Program-made: the position numbers and the translations under genes
In this document: one piece after another, positions 30,626 through 42,114 of the stretch
How positions within the stretch are numbered: position 1 is the stretch's first letter
Layout: the number at the start of each line of letters is the position of its first letter
Assembly (NCBI RefSeq): GCF_900215245.1
Contig: NZ_LT907842.1
Coordinates: 992,001 to 1,056,000 of the forward strand
Direction: 5' to 3'
From: Pseudomonas fluorescens
GTDB taxonomy: Bacteria > Pseudomonadota > Gammaproteobacteria > Pseudomonadales > Pseudomonadaceae
DNA: 64,000 nucleotides
Notes under the pieces: generated by a model
The model's input: the letters and a program-made list of their open reading frames with translations, nothing else
Database searches by the model: none
Told to the model about the DNA's origin: nothing

Positions 30626-31840
30626 TTAGTGTGCCGCCCACTCGATCTTGGAAATATCGACACCGTCTTTGTACATGTCCCACAGCGGCGACAGAACGCG
30701 CAGCTTGTTGACGGCTTCGCAGACTTTCTGCGCGGCGTAGTCGACTTGCTCTTCGGTGGTGAAACGGCCGAACGTAAAGCGGATCGAGCTGTGTGCCAGT
30801 TCGTCGTTGCGGCCCAGGGCGCGCAATACGTACGAAGGCTCAAGGGAAGCCGAGGTGCAGGCCGAACCGGACGAAACCGCCAGGTCCTTGAGCGCCATGA
30901 TCAGCGACTCGCCTTCGACGTAGTTGAAGCTCAAATTCAGGTTGTGCGGTACGCGGGCAGTCATGCTGCCGTTGACGTACAGCTCTTCAAGGTTCTCGAC
31001 CTGCTTGTAGAAGCGATCGCTCAGCGCCTTGATGCGCACGTTTTCAGCAGCCATGTCTTCCTTGGCTACGCGGAAGGCTTCGCCCATGCCGACGATCTGG
31101 TGGGTCGCCAGGGTGCCCGAACGCATGCCGCGCTCGTGACCGCCGCCGTGCATGGTGGCTTCGATACGCACGCGAGGCTTGCGGCTCACGTACAGCGCGC
31201 CAATGCCTTTAGGGCCGTAGGTCTTGTGGGCGGAGAACGACATCAGGTCGACTTTCAGCTTCGACAGGTCAATGTCGACCTTGCCGGTGGACTGAGCAGC
31301 GTCGACGTGCAGCAGAATGCCCTTGGAGCGGGTCAGTTCGCCGATGGCTGCGATGTCGTTGATGGTGCCGATTTCGTTGTTCACGTGGATCACGGAAACC
31401 AGGATGGTGTCTTCACGCAGCGCGGCTTCGATCATGGCCGGGGTGACGATACCGTCGGTGGTTGGCTCGAGGTAGGTCACCTCAAAACCCTCACGCTCCA
31501 GTTGGCGCATGGTGTCGAGGACAGCCTTGTGCTCAATCTTGGTGGTGATCAGGTGCTTGCCTTTGGTCGCGTAGAAATGCGCCGCGCCCTTGATTGCCAG
31601 GTTGTCGGATTCAGTGGCACCGGAGGTCCAGACGATTTCGCGCGGGTCTGCACCCACCAGGTCGGCGACTTGGCGACGAGCGTTCTCGACCGCTTCCTCG
31701 GCTTTCCAGCCGAATACGTGGGAACGGGAGGCCGGGTTGCCGAAGTTTCCGTCGACCAGCAGGCATTCGCTCATCTTTTGCGCGACACGCGGATCAACCG
31801 GGGTGGTCGCTGAGTAATCAAGGTAAATCGGCAATTTCAT
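30626..31840 (-). CDS. iscS: cysteine desulfurase IscS
   Basis: PLP enzyme that takes sulfur from cysteine for Fe-S clusters, thiamine and tRNA thiolation. 404 residues. PLP lysine in [12 protein letters not shown] (about residue 206); catalytic loop cysteine in [14 protein letters not shown] (about 328). Second gene of the isc cluster. Confidence 0.98.
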   Translation of the reverse strand: MKLPIYLDYSATTPVDPRVAQKMSECLLVDGNFGNPASRSHVFGWKAEEAVENARRQVADLVGADPREIVWTSGATESDNLAIKGAAHFYATKGKHLITTKIEHKAVLDTMRQLEREGFEVTYLEPTTDGIVTPAMIEAALREDTILVSVIHVNNEIGTINDIAAIGELTRSKGILLHVDAAQSTGKVDIDLSKLKVDLMSFSAHKTYGPKGIGALYVSRKPRVRIEATMHGGGHERGMRSGTLATHQIVGMGEAFRVAKEDMAAENVRIKALSDRFYKQVENLEELYVNGSMTARVPHNLNLSFNYVEGESLIMALKDLAVSSGSACTSASLEPSYVLRALGRNDELAHSSIRFTFGRFTTEEQVDYAAQKVCEAVNKLRVLSPLWDMYKDGVDISKIEWAAH

Positions 31841-31890
31841 GGACTTTCTCCTAAATCAGGCTGGCTGGCGTGCCGTTAGCTCTGCGGCTG

Positions 31891-32382
31891 TCACTCGACG
31901 GCGGACGCTTCGATCTTGTCCAGACGCGGCGCCTTGGTATTGCAACGGCGCTGGTCCTGACGCTGGGCTACTTCTTGCACCTCACGGCGAGTCACAAGAT
32001 CAGCCAAGCTGATACCACTCAAAAACTCATGGATCTGCAGGCTCAAGTCACACCACAAGTGGTGGGTCAGGCAGGTGTCGCCAGCGTGGCAATCACCCAA
32101 ACCCTGGCATTTGGTGGCATCGACGGATTCGTTGACCGCGTCGATCACCTGGGCTACCTGGATGCCCTGCATGTCGCGGGACAGTTGGTAGCCGCCACCC
32201 GGCCCACGTACGCTGGAAACCAAGTTGCTACGGCGCAATTTGGCGAACAGCTGTTCGAGGTAGGACAGGGAAATGCCTTGGCGCTCGGAGATATCGGCCA
32301 GGGACACCGGCCCAGTTTGCGCGTGCAAGGCCAGGTCAAGCATGGCGGTTACCGCGTATCGGCCTTTTGTAGTCAGTCTCAT
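31891..32382 (-). CDS. iscR: Fe-S cluster-responsive regulator IscR
   Basis: Rrf2-family factor of 163 residues. N-terminal winged helix ([20 protein letters not shown]). The three cluster cysteines lie in [20 protein letters not shown], a histidine-containing ligand set. Holo-IscR represses its own operon through type 1 sites, and one is recognisable across the promoter. The frame is open upstream to 32568 but lacks family sequence and contains the promoter. Confidence 0.97.
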   Translation of the reverse strand: MRLTTKGRYAVTAMLDLALHAQTGPVSLADISERQGISLSYLEQLFAKLRRSNLVSSVRGPGGGYQLSRDMQGIQVAQVIDAVNESVDATKCQGLGDCHAGDTCLTHHLWCDLSLQIHEFLSGISLADLVTRREVQEVAQRQDQRRCNTKAPRLDKIEASAVE

Positions 32383-32415
32383 GGACAAGTACCAAGGTGT
32401 TTCAGAATGGGAGCA

Positions 32416-32448
32416 AGTATGCGATTCCCGAGTATTTAAGTCAACTAT
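32416..32448 (-). promoter_or_regulatory. iscR promoter with type 1 IscR site
   Basis: On the minus strand: -35 TTGACT (32439-32444), 17-bp spacer, -10 CATACT (32416-32421). The 25-nt stretch 32424-32448 matches the remembered E. coli type 1 IscR consensus at 22 of 25 positions, starting ATAGTTGACT and ending CTCGGGAAT. The site covers the -35 and most of the spacer, as expected for repression. Confidence 0.85.
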
Positions 32449-32568
32449 AAGACCTAGTGCTTTAGTCGGGATTACCCGTAAAAAGGGCGCGCGAATCATA
32501 GCAGGGTGGGGTGGGATGGAACAGCGCGAACGGACAACCCGCACTGCCAGAGACAACGAAGACCACAT

Positions 32569-32657
32569 GTGCGAGCGGGCCTGCTCGCGAAGGCGCTGGG
32601 TCAGCCAGTATATTCAGCGACTGACACACCGCTTTCGCGAGCACGCCCGCTCCCACA
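32569..32657. repeat. REP doublet between iscR and cysE
   Basis: Arms TGTGCGAGCGGGCCTGCTCG and CGAGCACGCCCGCTCCCACA in inverted orientation, with inner CGAAGGCG / CCGCTTTCG. The spacer differs from other doublets in the window. Located 24 bp beyond the cysE stop. Confidence 0.9.
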
Positions 32658-32681
32658 AGGGGCTTGGGTGATTGCGAGCGC

Positions 32682-33467
32682 TCAGCCAGCCTTGGTGGTG
32701 GCCGCTTCGTTCTTGATCTCGGCGAAGTCTTCCTCACGCAGCTCAGGCAGGTCCTTGGCGCAGTAGCTGCTGCCCAGCTCCTTCAGCGCGCCGCACATAC
32801 CGTCCAGTTTGCCGTCGACCGCCTGCAAGTGGTCAAGCAACTGGCCAATGGCGCGCGCCACCGGGTCAGGCATGTCCTCGCTGACGCCATAGGCATCGAA
32901 ACCGATCTTCTGCGCCATGGCCTTACGCTTGGCTTCCTGTTCGTCGCCGACTTCGGGTTTGACGATGATGCGCCCGGGAATACCCACCACGGTTGCGCCA
33001 GGCGGCACGGCCTTGGTGACCACGGCATTGGAGCCGACTTTGGCGCCCGCCCCTACGGTAAACGGGCCAAGCACCTTGGCGCCCGCCCCCACCACCACAC
33101 CGTCACCCAGTGTCGGGTGGCGCTTGCCTTTGTTCCAGGTAGTGCCGCCCAGGGTCACCCCTTGATAAAGGGTGACGTCGTCACCGATTTCGGCGGTCTC
33201 GCCAATCACGATGCCCATGCCATGGTCGATAAAGAAGCGACGCCCGACTTTCGCCCCCGGGTGAATCTCGATTCCGGTCAGCCAGCGACCGAAGTTCGAC
33301 ACCAGCCGCGCCAGCCATTTCCAGCCCATACCCCACAGGGCGCCGGACAGGCGGTGAATCCAGATCGCGTGCATGCCCGGGTAGCAGGTGAGCACTTCAA
33401 AGGCGTTGCGCGCCGCCGGGTCACGGTGGAAAACACTCTGGATATCTTCTCGCAAACGCTCGAACAT
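32682..33467 (-). CDS. cysE: serine O-acetyltransferase
   Basis: First step of cysteine synthesis. 261 residues. The N-terminal helical part ([20 protein letters not shown]) is followed by a left-handed beta helix of hexapeptide repeats with [26 protein letters not shown] and VGAGAKVLG. The C-terminal extension beyond the helix is longer than in the short plasmid types. Cysteine is the substrate of IscS; the cysE-iscR neighbourhood is common in bacteria. Confidence 0.96.
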   Translation of the reverse strand: MFERLREDIQSVFHRDPAARNAFEVLTCYPGMHAIWIHRLSGALWGMGWKWLARLVSNFGRWLTGIEIHPGAKVGRRFFIDHGMGIVIGETAEIGDDVTLYQGVTLGGTTWNKGKRHPTLGDGVVVGAGAKVLGPFTVGAGAKVGSNAVVTKAVPPGATVVGIPGRIIVKPEVGDEQEAKRKAMAQKIGFDAYGVSEDMPDPVARAIGQLLDHLQAVDGKLDGMCGALKELGSSYCAKDLPELREEDFAEIKNEAATTKAG

Positions 33468-33469
33468 TT

Positions 33470-34240
33470 TTAATCCTTCCGCTTAAGAAGCTCGCCACGG
33501 GCCGCTTTCTGGGTTTCCGTGAGGATGCCACGCAATATATTCATTTCCGCTCGGCTGACCGAGCTGCGCCCGTACAGGCGACGCAGGCGCGCCATCAAGT
33601 GCCGTGGCTTTTCAGGATCGAGGAACTCGATGGCCACCAGGGTTTGCTCCAGGTGCTCATAAAACCGCTCCAGCTCGTCCATCGTGGCCAACTCGCCACT
33701 TTTGGTCGAGGCGACTTCATCCTTCTCTACCTTGCTCGGCTGACCTTCAGCGGCCAGCCAGGCCATGCGCACTTCATAACTCAACACCTGCACCGCTGCC
33801 CCGAGGTTCAGCGAGCTGAACTCAGGGTCGGATGGAATGTGCACGTGGTAATGACATCGCTGCAGCTCTTCATTGGTCAGGCCGGAATCTTCACGACCGA
33901 ACACCAAAGCGATTTCTGCGCCGCCGGCGGCCTCTTCCACCACTTTGGTGCCACATTCACGCGGATCCAGCAGCGGCCAAGGGATACGACGGTCCCGCGC
34001 GCTGGTGCCGAGCACCAGGTTGCAGCCGACCAGCGCGTCTTCCAGGGTGGCGACAACCTGGGCTTTTTCCAGAATGTCATTGGCGCCGGACGCACGGGCA
34101 TCGGCCTCGTGGTGCGGGAACACGCGCGGTTCGACCAGCACCAGGCGCGTCAGCCCCATGTTTTTCATGGCTCGCGCCACCCCGCCGATGTTGCCGGGAT
34201 GACTGGTATTGACCAAGACGACACGAATGTTTTGCAGCAA
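33470..34240 (-). CDS. trmJ: tRNA (cytidine/uridine-32 2'-O) methyltransferase TrmJ
   Basis: SPOUT-family methyltransferase, 256 residues. SPOUT knot marks: [19 protein letters not shown] at the N-terminus, [15 protein letters not shown] and [13 protein letters not shown]. It is divergent from suhB and directly upstream of cysE (2-bp gap), an order often seen in gammaproteobacteria. Confidence 0.96.
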   Translation of the reverse strand: MLQNIRVVLVNTSHPGNIGGVARAMKNMGLTRLVLVEPRVFPHHEADARASGANDILEKAQVVATLEDALVGCNLVLGTSARDRRIPWPLLDPRECGTKVVEEAAGGAEIALVFGREDSGLTNEELQRCHYHVHIPSDPEFSSLNLGAAVQVLSYEVRMAWLAAEGQPSKVEKDEVASTKSGELATMDELERFYEHLEQTLVAIEFLDPEKPRHLMARLRRLYGRSSVSRAEMNILRGILTETQKAARGELLKRKD

Positions 34241-34321
34241 GGGAGGCGCTCTCGGACACGGGAAAGGGGAGCAAATCTTACAGAACAGCCTAAGGTTATG
34301 CCATGAAAGGTAACGTCGTCC

Positions 34322-34349
34322 TTCACCTGAAGAAAGTTTCTGCTAGAAT
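34322..34349 (+). promoter_or_regulatory. probable suhB promoter
   Basis: -10 TAGAAT (34344-34349) with a moderate -35 TTCACC (34322-34327) at a 16-bp spacing, 36 bp before the suhB ATG. Confidence 0.5.
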
Positions 34350-34385
34350 GCCCGGCTTTCTTTAACAACCTTAGGTGACACATCC

Positions 34386-35201
34386 ATGCAGCCCATGCTG
34401 AATATCGCGCTGCGCGCCGCCCGCAGCGCCAGTGAATTGATCTTCCGCTCCATCGAGCGCCTGGATACCATCAAGGTCGACGAAAAAGACGCCAAGGATT
34501 ATGTATCCGAGGTGGATCGCGCCGCCGAACAGAAAATCATCGACGCGCTGCGCAAGGCCTACCCTACCCACGGCATCCTCGGCGAAGAAACCGGCTTGCA
34601 CAAAGGCAGCGGCGAAGGCGAAGACTACCTGTGGATCATCGACCCACTGGATGGCACCACCAACTTCCTGCGCGGCATCCCACACTTTGCGGTGAGCATT
34701 GCCTGCAAATACCGTGGCCGCCTGGAACACGCTGTCGTGCTCGACCCGGTTCGCCAGGAAGAATTCACCGCCAGCCGTGGCCGTGGCGCCCAGTTGAACG
34801 GTCGTCGCCTGCGTGTAAGCGGTCGTACCAGCCTGGACGGCGCCCTGCTCGGCACTGGCTTCCCGTTCCGTGACGACCAGATGGACAACCTGGAAAACTA
34901 CCTGGGCATGTTCCGCGCCCTGGTTGGCCAGACCGCCGGCATCCGTCGCGCCGGCGCTGCCAGCCTGGACCTGGCTTACGTTGCCGCCGGTCGTTTTGAT
35001 GCGTTCTGGGAGTCGGGCCTGTCCGAATGGGACATGGCAGCAGGCGCCCTGCTGATCCAGGAAGCTGGCGGCCTGGTGAGTGACTTCACCGGTGGTCACG
35101 ACTTCCTTGAGAAAGGCCACGTCGTTGCCGGCAACACCAAATGCTTCAAGGCAGTACTGACGGCGATCCAGCCGCACCTGCCGGCTTCGCTGAAGCGCTA
35201 A
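34386..35201 (+). CDS. suhB: inositol-1-monophosphatase / Nus factor SuhB
   Basis: 271 residues. Metal-binding motifs of the IMPase family: EVDRAAEQ, GEETG (Glu near 67), DPLDGTTNF (about 85-93) and WDMAAGALL. In Enterobacteria SuhB also joins the rRNA antitermination complex, and in Pseudomonas it affects virulence gene control. It stands alone with its own promoter and terminator. Confidence 0.96.
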   Translation: MQPMLNIALRAARSASELIFRSIERLDTIKVDEKDAKDYVSEVDRAAEQKIIDALRKAYPTHGILGEETGLHKGSGEGEDYLWIIDPLDGTTNFLRGIPHFAVSIACKYRGRLEHAVVLDPVRQEEFTASRGRGAQLNGRRLRVSGRTSLDGALLGTGFPFRDDQMDNLENYLGMFRALVGQTAGIRRAGAASLDLAYVAAGRFDAFWESGLSEWDMAAGALLIQEAGGLVSDFTGGHDFLEKGHVVAGNTKCFKAVLTAIQPHLPASLKR

Positions 35202-35213
35202 GCGAGCGAGCAC

Positions 35214-35243
35214 AAAAAAGCACCCCAAGGGGTGCTTTTTTTA
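35214..35243 (+). terminator. intrinsic terminator of suhB
   Basis: Stem AGCACCCC (35219-35226) / GGGGTGCT (35229-35236), flanked by A-run and T-run (TTTTTTT), 12 bp after the suhB stop. The A-run also makes it a terminator in reverse. Confidence 0.93.
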
Positions 35244-35290
35244 TGCCTGGGTGTTGGTCGATACGGCAATTCCAGCTAAACCGATACCTG

Positions 35291-35382
35291 ATGTGGAAGC
35301 GGGCTTGCTCGCGAAAGCGGTGGGCCAGTCAATACATCTGCTGATTGACACTATGCCTTCGCGAGCAAGCCCGCTCCCACAT
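35291..35382. repeat. REP doublet after suhB
   Basis: Inverted arms ATGTGGAAGCGGGCTTGCTC and CGCGAGCAAGCCCGCTCCCA, with inner GCGAAAGCGG and CCTTCGCG. A single base change (GGAAGC for GGGAGC) marks the left arm. Confidence 0.9.
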
Positions 35383-35405
35383 GTTGAACCGCACCCAGCT
35401 TGGAA

Positions 35406-35948
35406 TTACTGCTGGTTTTGACCCAGAATCAGGCGACCTTCTTTATCGACTGGAATCTGGCCACCCGGATCACGGTCCATGCGCACCGAACCTTCCTTGC
35501 CATCCAGGGTGTACCGCACGTCATAGCCGACAACCTTGTCGCTGATGTCGTTGACGGTGTTACAGCGAGTTTGCGTAGTGGTGTAGGTATCGCGGTTCTG
35601 CATACCTTCCTGAACCTTGTTACCCGCGTAACCACCACCCACCGCACCGGCTACCGTCGCCAGCTTCTTGCCATTACCGCCACCGACTTGGTTGCCCAAT
35701 AGGCCACCTGCCAGCGCACCCACCACGGTACCGACGATTTGATGTTGATCCTGCACAGGCTTCTGCCGGGTCACGGCGACGTCCTTACAGACTTCGCGCG
35801 GGGTTTTAATCTGGGTTTTCACCGGCTGCACCGCCAGCACTTGCGCATACTCAGGGCCGCTTTTTACCAGGCTGTAGGTGGCAACAGCACCCCCGGCAGT
35901 CACACCGACAGCACCCAATACCGCACCAACCAGCAACGACTTGTTCAC
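35406..35948 (-). CDS. glycine-zipper 2TM domain outer-membrane protein
   Basis: 180 residues. An N-terminal hydrophobic segment (MNKSLLVGAVLGAVGVTAGG) acts as signal or anchor. The central glycine-zipper region (about 70-110) has repeated GxxxG pairs: GTVVGALAGGLLGNQVGGG and AGAVGGGYAGNKVQ. A small beta domain follows (YDVRYTLDGKEGSVRMDRDP). It belongs to the SlyB/17-kDa antigen-like group, which sits in the envelope and supports integrity. It has no lipobox, so it is not a lipoprotein. Confidence 0.88.
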   Translation of the reverse strand: MNKSLLVGAVLGAVGVTAGGAVATYSLVKSGPEYAQVLAVQPVKTQIKTPREVCKDVAVTRQKPVQDQHQIVGTVVGALAGGLLGNQVGGGNGKKLATVAGAVGGGYAGNKVQEGMQNRDTYTTTQTRCNTVNDISDKVVGYDVRYTLDGKEGSVRMDRDPGGQIPVDKEGRLILGQNQQ

Positions 35949-36009
35949 GTGAACCTCCTGACCATCACAAGCGGACCGAAACGTCCGCGCTATACCCAGC
36001 CTTGGAGCA

Positions 36010-36042
36010 AAAAAAAAGGCGCGAGTTCAATACTCGCGCCTT
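36010..36042 (-). terminator. intrinsic terminator of secDF
   Basis: Perfect 11-bp stem AAGGCGCGAGT (36016-36026) / ACTCGCGCCTT (36032-36042) with a 5-nt loop. On the minus strand a long T-run (about nine) follows, 30 bp after the secF stop. Confidence 0.95.
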
Positions 36043-36071
36043 CTTTGTAACAGCGTGTCAACAAGCGCCCA

Positions 36072-36986
36072 TCAAGGGCGGTCGTCGACCTCCTTGCCGG
36101 TAGTGGCAGGCGGGATCAAATCCTCGCTGTTGAGGTTCAGCCAGATCAGCACCACGTTGGCGATGTAGATCGACGAGTAGGTGCCCGCCAGAACGCCAAT
36201 GAACAGCGCCAGCGAGAAGCCCCACAAGTTGTCACCACCGAAGATCATCAGTGCAGCAATCGCCAGCAAGGTGGAGATCGACGTCGCCATGGTCCGCAGC
36301 AGGGTCTGAGTGGTGGAAACGTTGATGTTCTCGATCAACGACGCCTTGCGCAGTACGCGGAAGTTCTCACGAACCCGGTCGAATACCACGATGGTGTCAT
36401 TGAGGGAGTAACCGATGATCGCCAGCACCGCCGCCAATACCGTCAGGTCGAAGGTAATCTGGAAGTAGGCCAGGATACCCACGGTCACGATCACGTCGTG
36501 GATCAGCGACACAATGGCGCCGACGCCGAACTTCCACTGAAAGCGGAAAGCCAGGTAGATCATGATGCCGGCCAGCGCCATCAGCATGCCGAGGCCGCCC
36601 TGGTCGCGCAGCTCTTCACCGACCTGCGGGCCCACGAACTCAACGCGCTTGACCGACGCCGGGTTGTCGCCGCCGACCTTCTGCAAGGCCTCGGCGACCT
36701 GATGACCCAGTTGCGGATCTTCGCCGGGCATACGCACCAGCAGGTCGGTGGTCGCACCAAAGCTCTGCACGATGGCTTCGTGATAGCCGGCCTTGACCAG
36801 CTCGTTGCGCACCAGGGTCACGTCGGCCGGCTTCTCGTAGGTCAGCTCGATGAGCGTACCGCCGGTGAAATCCAGACCGTAGTTCAGCCCCTTATGGAAC
36901 CAGCTGAACAACGCCAGAACGGTGAGGACCATGGTGAAGCCGAACGCAACGTTGCGAACGCCCATGAAGTTGATTGTACGTAACAT
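36072..36986 (-). CDS. secF: protein translocase subunit SecF
   Basis: 304 residues, six membrane spans with the SecF signature FTGGTLIEL in the first periplasmic region and GYSLNDTIVVFDRVREN in TM4-5. Works with SecD to pull proteins through SecYEG using the proton gradient. It begins 9 bp after secD. Confidence 0.98.
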   Translation of the reverse strand: MLRTINFMGVRNVAFGFTMVLTVLALFSWFHKGLNYGLDFTGGTLIELTYEKPADVTLVRNELVKAGYHEAIVQSFGATTDLLVRMPGEDPQLGHQVAEALQKVGGDNPASVKRVEFVGPQVGEELRDQGGLGMLMALAGIMIYLAFRFQWKFGVGAIVSLIHDVIVTVGILAYFQITFDLTVLAAVLAIIGYSLNDTIVVFDRVRENFRVLRKASLIENINVSTTQTLLRTMATSISTLLAIAALMIFGGDNLWGFSLALFIGVLAGTYSSIYIANVVLIWLNLNSEDLIPPATTGKEVDDRP

Positions 36987-36995
36987 GGCAGCCCC

Positions 36996-38867
36996 TTAAA
37001 TCCACAACTTCTTGAAGTCACGTCCGCCAAAGATCAGGTTGACCATTGCGCGGGTCACCATGATGGCCGTGAACATCGAGGTAAAGATACCGAGGGACAT
37101 GGTCACCGCAAAACCTTTGACCGGGCCGGTGCCCATGGCAAAGAGAATCCCGCCGACCAGCAATGTGGTCAGGTTGGAGTCGAGAATCGCGGTAAATGCC
37201 CGGCCGAAGCCTTCGTTGATTGCACGTTGTACGCTCATGCCCGCCGCGATTTCTTCACGAATCCGCGAGAAGATCAGTACGTTGGCGTCCACCGCCATGC
37301 CCATGGTGAGCACGATACCGGCGATGCCTGGCAGGGTCAGCGTAGCGCCCAGCAGCGACATCAGGGCCAGCAGCATCACCATGTTGCCCGCCAGGGCTAC
37401 GGTGGCGATGACGCCGAAGAAGCGGTAGATGGCGATGATGAACAGCGACACAAACAGCATGCCCCACAAGGCTGCGTCGACACCCTTGGTGATGTTGTCG
37501 GCACCCAGGCTCGGGCCAATGGTGCGTTCTTCAGCGAAGTACATCGGCGCCGCCAGGCCACCGGCACGCAACAGCAGCGCCAGTTCGGACGATTCGCCCT
37601 GGCCGTTCAGGCCAGTGATGCGGAATTGAGCACCCAGCGGCGACTGGATGGTCGCCAGGCTGATGATCTTCTTCTCTTCTTTGAAGGTCTGCACCGGCAC
37701 GTCTTTCTCGACGCCGTTGACCATTTGCTTGGTGTAGGTGGTGACTGGGCGCTGCTCGATGAAGATCACCGCCATGCTGCGACCGACGTTGCTGCGCGTG
37801 GCGCGGCTCATCAGCTCGCCGCCATGGCCATCCAGACGGATATTCACTTCAGGCGTGCCGTGCTGCGAGTCAAAACCCGCTTTGGCGTCAGTCACCTGGT
37901 CACCGGTGATGATCAAGCCACGCTCGATCAACGCGGGAGGACGGTTACCTTCACGGAACTCGAACTCTTCGGCAGTCGCGCGGGAAGCACCCGGCTCAGC
38001 GGCCAGACGGAATTCCAGGTTGGCCGTTTTACCCAGGATACGCTTGGCTTCAGCGGTGTCCTGTACGCCCGGCAATTCAACCACGATGCGGTTGGCGCCC
38101 TGACGCTGAACGATCGGCTCGGCCACACCCAGCTCGTTGACGCGGTTACGTACCGTGGTCAAGTTCTGCTTGATGGAGTATTCGCGGATTTCCGCCAGCT
38201 TGGCCGGGGTCATCGCCAGACGCAGTACAGGTTGACCATTCAGGTCGGCCGGTACGATGTCGAAATCATTGAAGTTCTTGCGGATCAGCGCACGGGCCTG
38301 TTCGCGGGAAGCTTCGTCAGAGAAGCCCAGCTGGATGGCACCGTTGAGCTGCGGCAGGCTGCGATAACGCAGTTTCTCTTTGCGCAGCAGGCTCTTCACA
38401 TCGCCTTCGTAGACTTTCAGGCGTGCGTCGAGGGCTTTGTCCATGTCGACTTCCAGCAGGAAGTGCACACCACCGGACAAGTCCAGACCCAGCTTCATCG
38501 GGTGCGCGCCAATGCTGCGCAACCATTTTGGCGTGGTCTGGGCCAGGTTCAACGCGACAACGTAGTCGTCACCCATGGCCTTGCGCACAACGTCTTTGGC
38601 CGGCAGTTGGTCTTCTGCTTTGGTCAGGCGCAACAAGCCGCCCTTCGCATCAGCCGCCAATGTTGCCGCTTTAACCTGGATGCCCGCATCGGTGAGCGCT
38701 TTGCTCGCGCGCTCCAGGTCTGCCTGATTGACCTGCAGCGAAGTGCTGGCGCCCGTGATCTGGATCGCAGGGTCATCAGGATAAAGATTGGGAGCGGAAT
38801 AAATAAAACCGATCGCCAGCACCGCCAGGATCAGTACGTATTTCCACAGAGGGTATTTGTTCAGCAT
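36996..38867 (-). CDS. secD: protein translocase subunit SecD
   Basis: 623 residues from ATG at 38865-38867 (MLNKYPLWKYVLILAVLA). Six membrane spans, a large periplasmic domain (about 30-440), and the motif GLDLSGGVHFL near 125. The C-terminal part has AVDANVLIFSRIREE, the conserved TM4 region. Together with secF and yajC it is a conserved operon after tgt. Confidence 0.98.
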   Translation of the reverse strand: MLNKYPLWKYVLILAVLAIGFIYSAPNLYPDDPAIQITGASTSLQVNQADLERASKALTDAGIQVKAATLAADAKGGLLRLTKAEDQLPAKDVVRKAMGDDYVVALNLAQTTPKWLRSIGAHPMKLGLDLSGGVHFLLEVDMDKALDARLKVYEGDVKSLLRKEKLRYRSLPQLNGAIQLGFSDEASREQARALIRKNFNDFDIVPADLNGQPVLRLAMTPAKLAEIREYSIKQNLTTVRNRVNELGVAEPIVQRQGANRIVVELPGVQDTAEAKRILGKTANLEFRLAAEPGASRATAEEFEFREGNRPPALIERGLIITGDQVTDAKAGFDSQHGTPEVNIRLDGHGGELMSRATRSNVGRSMAVIFIEQRPVTTYTKQMVNGVEKDVPVQTFKEEKKIISLATIQSPLGAQFRITGLNGQGESSELALLLRAGGLAAPMYFAEERTIGPSLGADNITKGVDAALWGMLFVSLFIIAIYRFFGVIATVALAGNMVMLLALMSLLGATLTLPGIAGIVLTMGMAVDANVLIFSRIREEIAAGMSVQRAINEGFGRAFTAILDSNLTTLLVGGILFAMGTGPVKGFAVTMSLGIFTSMFTAIMVTRAMVNLIFGGRDFKKLWI

Positions 38868-38887
38868 CACGCCGCCCGCTTATAACG

Positions 38888-38908
38888 CGGGGCGCCTTGC
38901 GCGCCCCG
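38888..38908 (-). other. hairpin between yajC and secD
   Basis: Perfect stem CGGGGCGC (38888-38895) / GCGCCCCG (38901-38908) in the 62-bp gap. No T-run follows, so it is more likely a stability or processing element than a terminator. Confidence 0.5.
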
Positions 38909-38929
38909 TCGATTGGTAAAGGTTGTTAC

Positions 38930-39268
38930 TCAGATCGCTTTGAGCGTGCCTTTAGGCAGCGTGGCGGCGATGGCGCCCTTCTGGAACTTCATTTCTACGG
39001 TGTCGGAGACTTCCAGAACCACGAAAGCATCGGAAACCTTGGTGATCTTGCCGGCGATGCCGCCAGTGGTCACAACTTCGTCGCCTTTCTGCAGGCTGCC
39101 CAGCAGGTTTTTCTGCTCTTTGGCGCGCTTGGCCTGTGGACGCCAGATCATCAGGTAGAAGATGACCAGGAAGCCGACCAGGAAAATCCACTCGAAACCA
39201 CCGCCCATTGGGCCGGCAGCGGCAGGCGCAGCGGCGTCAGCCATGGCATTAGAGATAAAAAAGCTCAT
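38930..39268 (-). CDS. yajC: preprotein translocase accessory subunit YajC
   Basis: 112 residues: one membrane span (about 25-45, GFEWIFLVGFLVIFYLMIW) then the RPQAKRAKEQKNLLGSLQKG region typical of YajC. Located between tgt and secD. Confidence 0.97.
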   Translation of the reverse strand: MSFFISNAMADAAAPAAAGPMGGGFEWIFLVGFLVIFYLMIWRPQAKRAKEQKNLLGSLQKGDEVVTTGGIAGKITKVSDAFVVLEVSDTVEMKFQKGAIAATLPKGTLKAI

Positions 39269-39311
39269 TTAGCACTCCAGTTGCAAATAGTGAATCTTAG
39301 GGTCGGAAAAC

Positions 39312-41497
<2,186 letters not shown>

Positions 41498-41563
41498 GAT
41501 GGGGTTCGTCTAGCAGGGCCGGGAAGTCTAGCGGAAATAGTGAAAATAGACCATGAAACGTGA

Positions 41564-41592
41564 TTGACCAACGGTAATCTCATCTCTATACT
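41564..41592 (+). promoter_or_regulatory. promoter of the tRNA-Leu gene
   Basis: -35 TTGACC (41564-41569), 17-bp spacer, -10 TATACT (41587-41592), 13 bp before the mature tRNA end. Near-consensus, as expected for a tRNA gene. Confidence 0.85.
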
Positions 41593-41605
41593 TCGCCGCC
41601 ATTGA

Positions 41606-41690
41606 GCCCTGATGGCGGAATTGGTAGACGCGGCGGATTCAAAATCCGTTTTCGAAAGGAGTGGGAGTTCGAGTCTCCCTCGGGGCACCA
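41606..41690 (+). tRNA. tRNA-Leu (anticodon CAA)
   Basis: 85 nt including an encoded CCA. The 7-bp acceptor stem pairs GCCCTGA with TCGGGGC (one T-G pair). The anticodon stem GCGGA/TCCGT closes the loop TTCAAAA, giving anticodon CAA for codon UUG. A long variable arm and the T loop TTCGAGT are present, as expected for a class II tRNA. Confidence 0.97.
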
Positions 41691-41699
41691 TCTTAAAGA

Positions 41700-41729
41700 A
41701 AGACCTTGAAATTCAAGGTCTTTTTTTTC
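41700..41729 (+). terminator. intrinsic terminator of the tRNA-Leu gene
   Basis: AAGACCTTGAAATTCAAGGT with the following CTT pairs GACCTTGAA against TTCAAGGTC, and eight T follow. It starts 10 bp after the tRNA CCA. Confidence 0.93.
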
Positions 41730-41784
41730 GCCTGTCGAAAAGTGCGTATGCACGGGCGAACACAGACGCTAAGGAGCCGGGACC

Positions 41785-42114
41785 ATGGAATTGACGCTGG
41801 AAGCTGTTGCGCTTTTTGCTCTCAAGCTGGTGCATGAGACCGAAGGCGCGAGCCCGATTCTGCGCGATGATTTGATCATGGACGGGTATGAGCGGGAAGT
41901 GTTCGGGTTGTTGGTGCGTCAGGGGGATTTGGCCACGATTCAACGCAAGCTTGATGAGTGCATTGCCCAGGCACTGGGTACGTTAGGCGGTGCCAACACC
42001 GTACTCGGGCGTGAACTGCACAAGCTGTCCGCCGAAGTGCAACAGGCCAGCCACCTTGATGAGCTAAACGCTCCGCTGATGACCCTCAAGGACTATCTGA
42101 AAGATATCCAGTGA
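41785..42114 (+). CDS. small hypothetical protein
   Basis: 109 residues, mostly helical and acidic, without signal peptide or membrane span. A good ribosome site (AAGGAG nine bases before ATG) supports translation. Its last 51 bp overlap the convergent LysE-family gene, so both C-termini use the same DNA on opposite strands. No family recognised. Confidence 0.75.
   Translation: MELTLEAVALFALKLVHETEGASPILRDDLIMDGYEREVFGLLVRQGDLATIQRKLDECIAQALGTLGGANTVLGRELHKLSAEVQQASHLDELNAPLMTLKDYLKDIQ

Noticed and set aside
41606-41760. tRNA-Leu gene as integration site for a genomic island
   Set aside because: The accessory block 41785-48562 begins after the tRNA, but I found no integrase gene and no repeat of the tRNA 3' end further on, so an island boundary cannot be supported.
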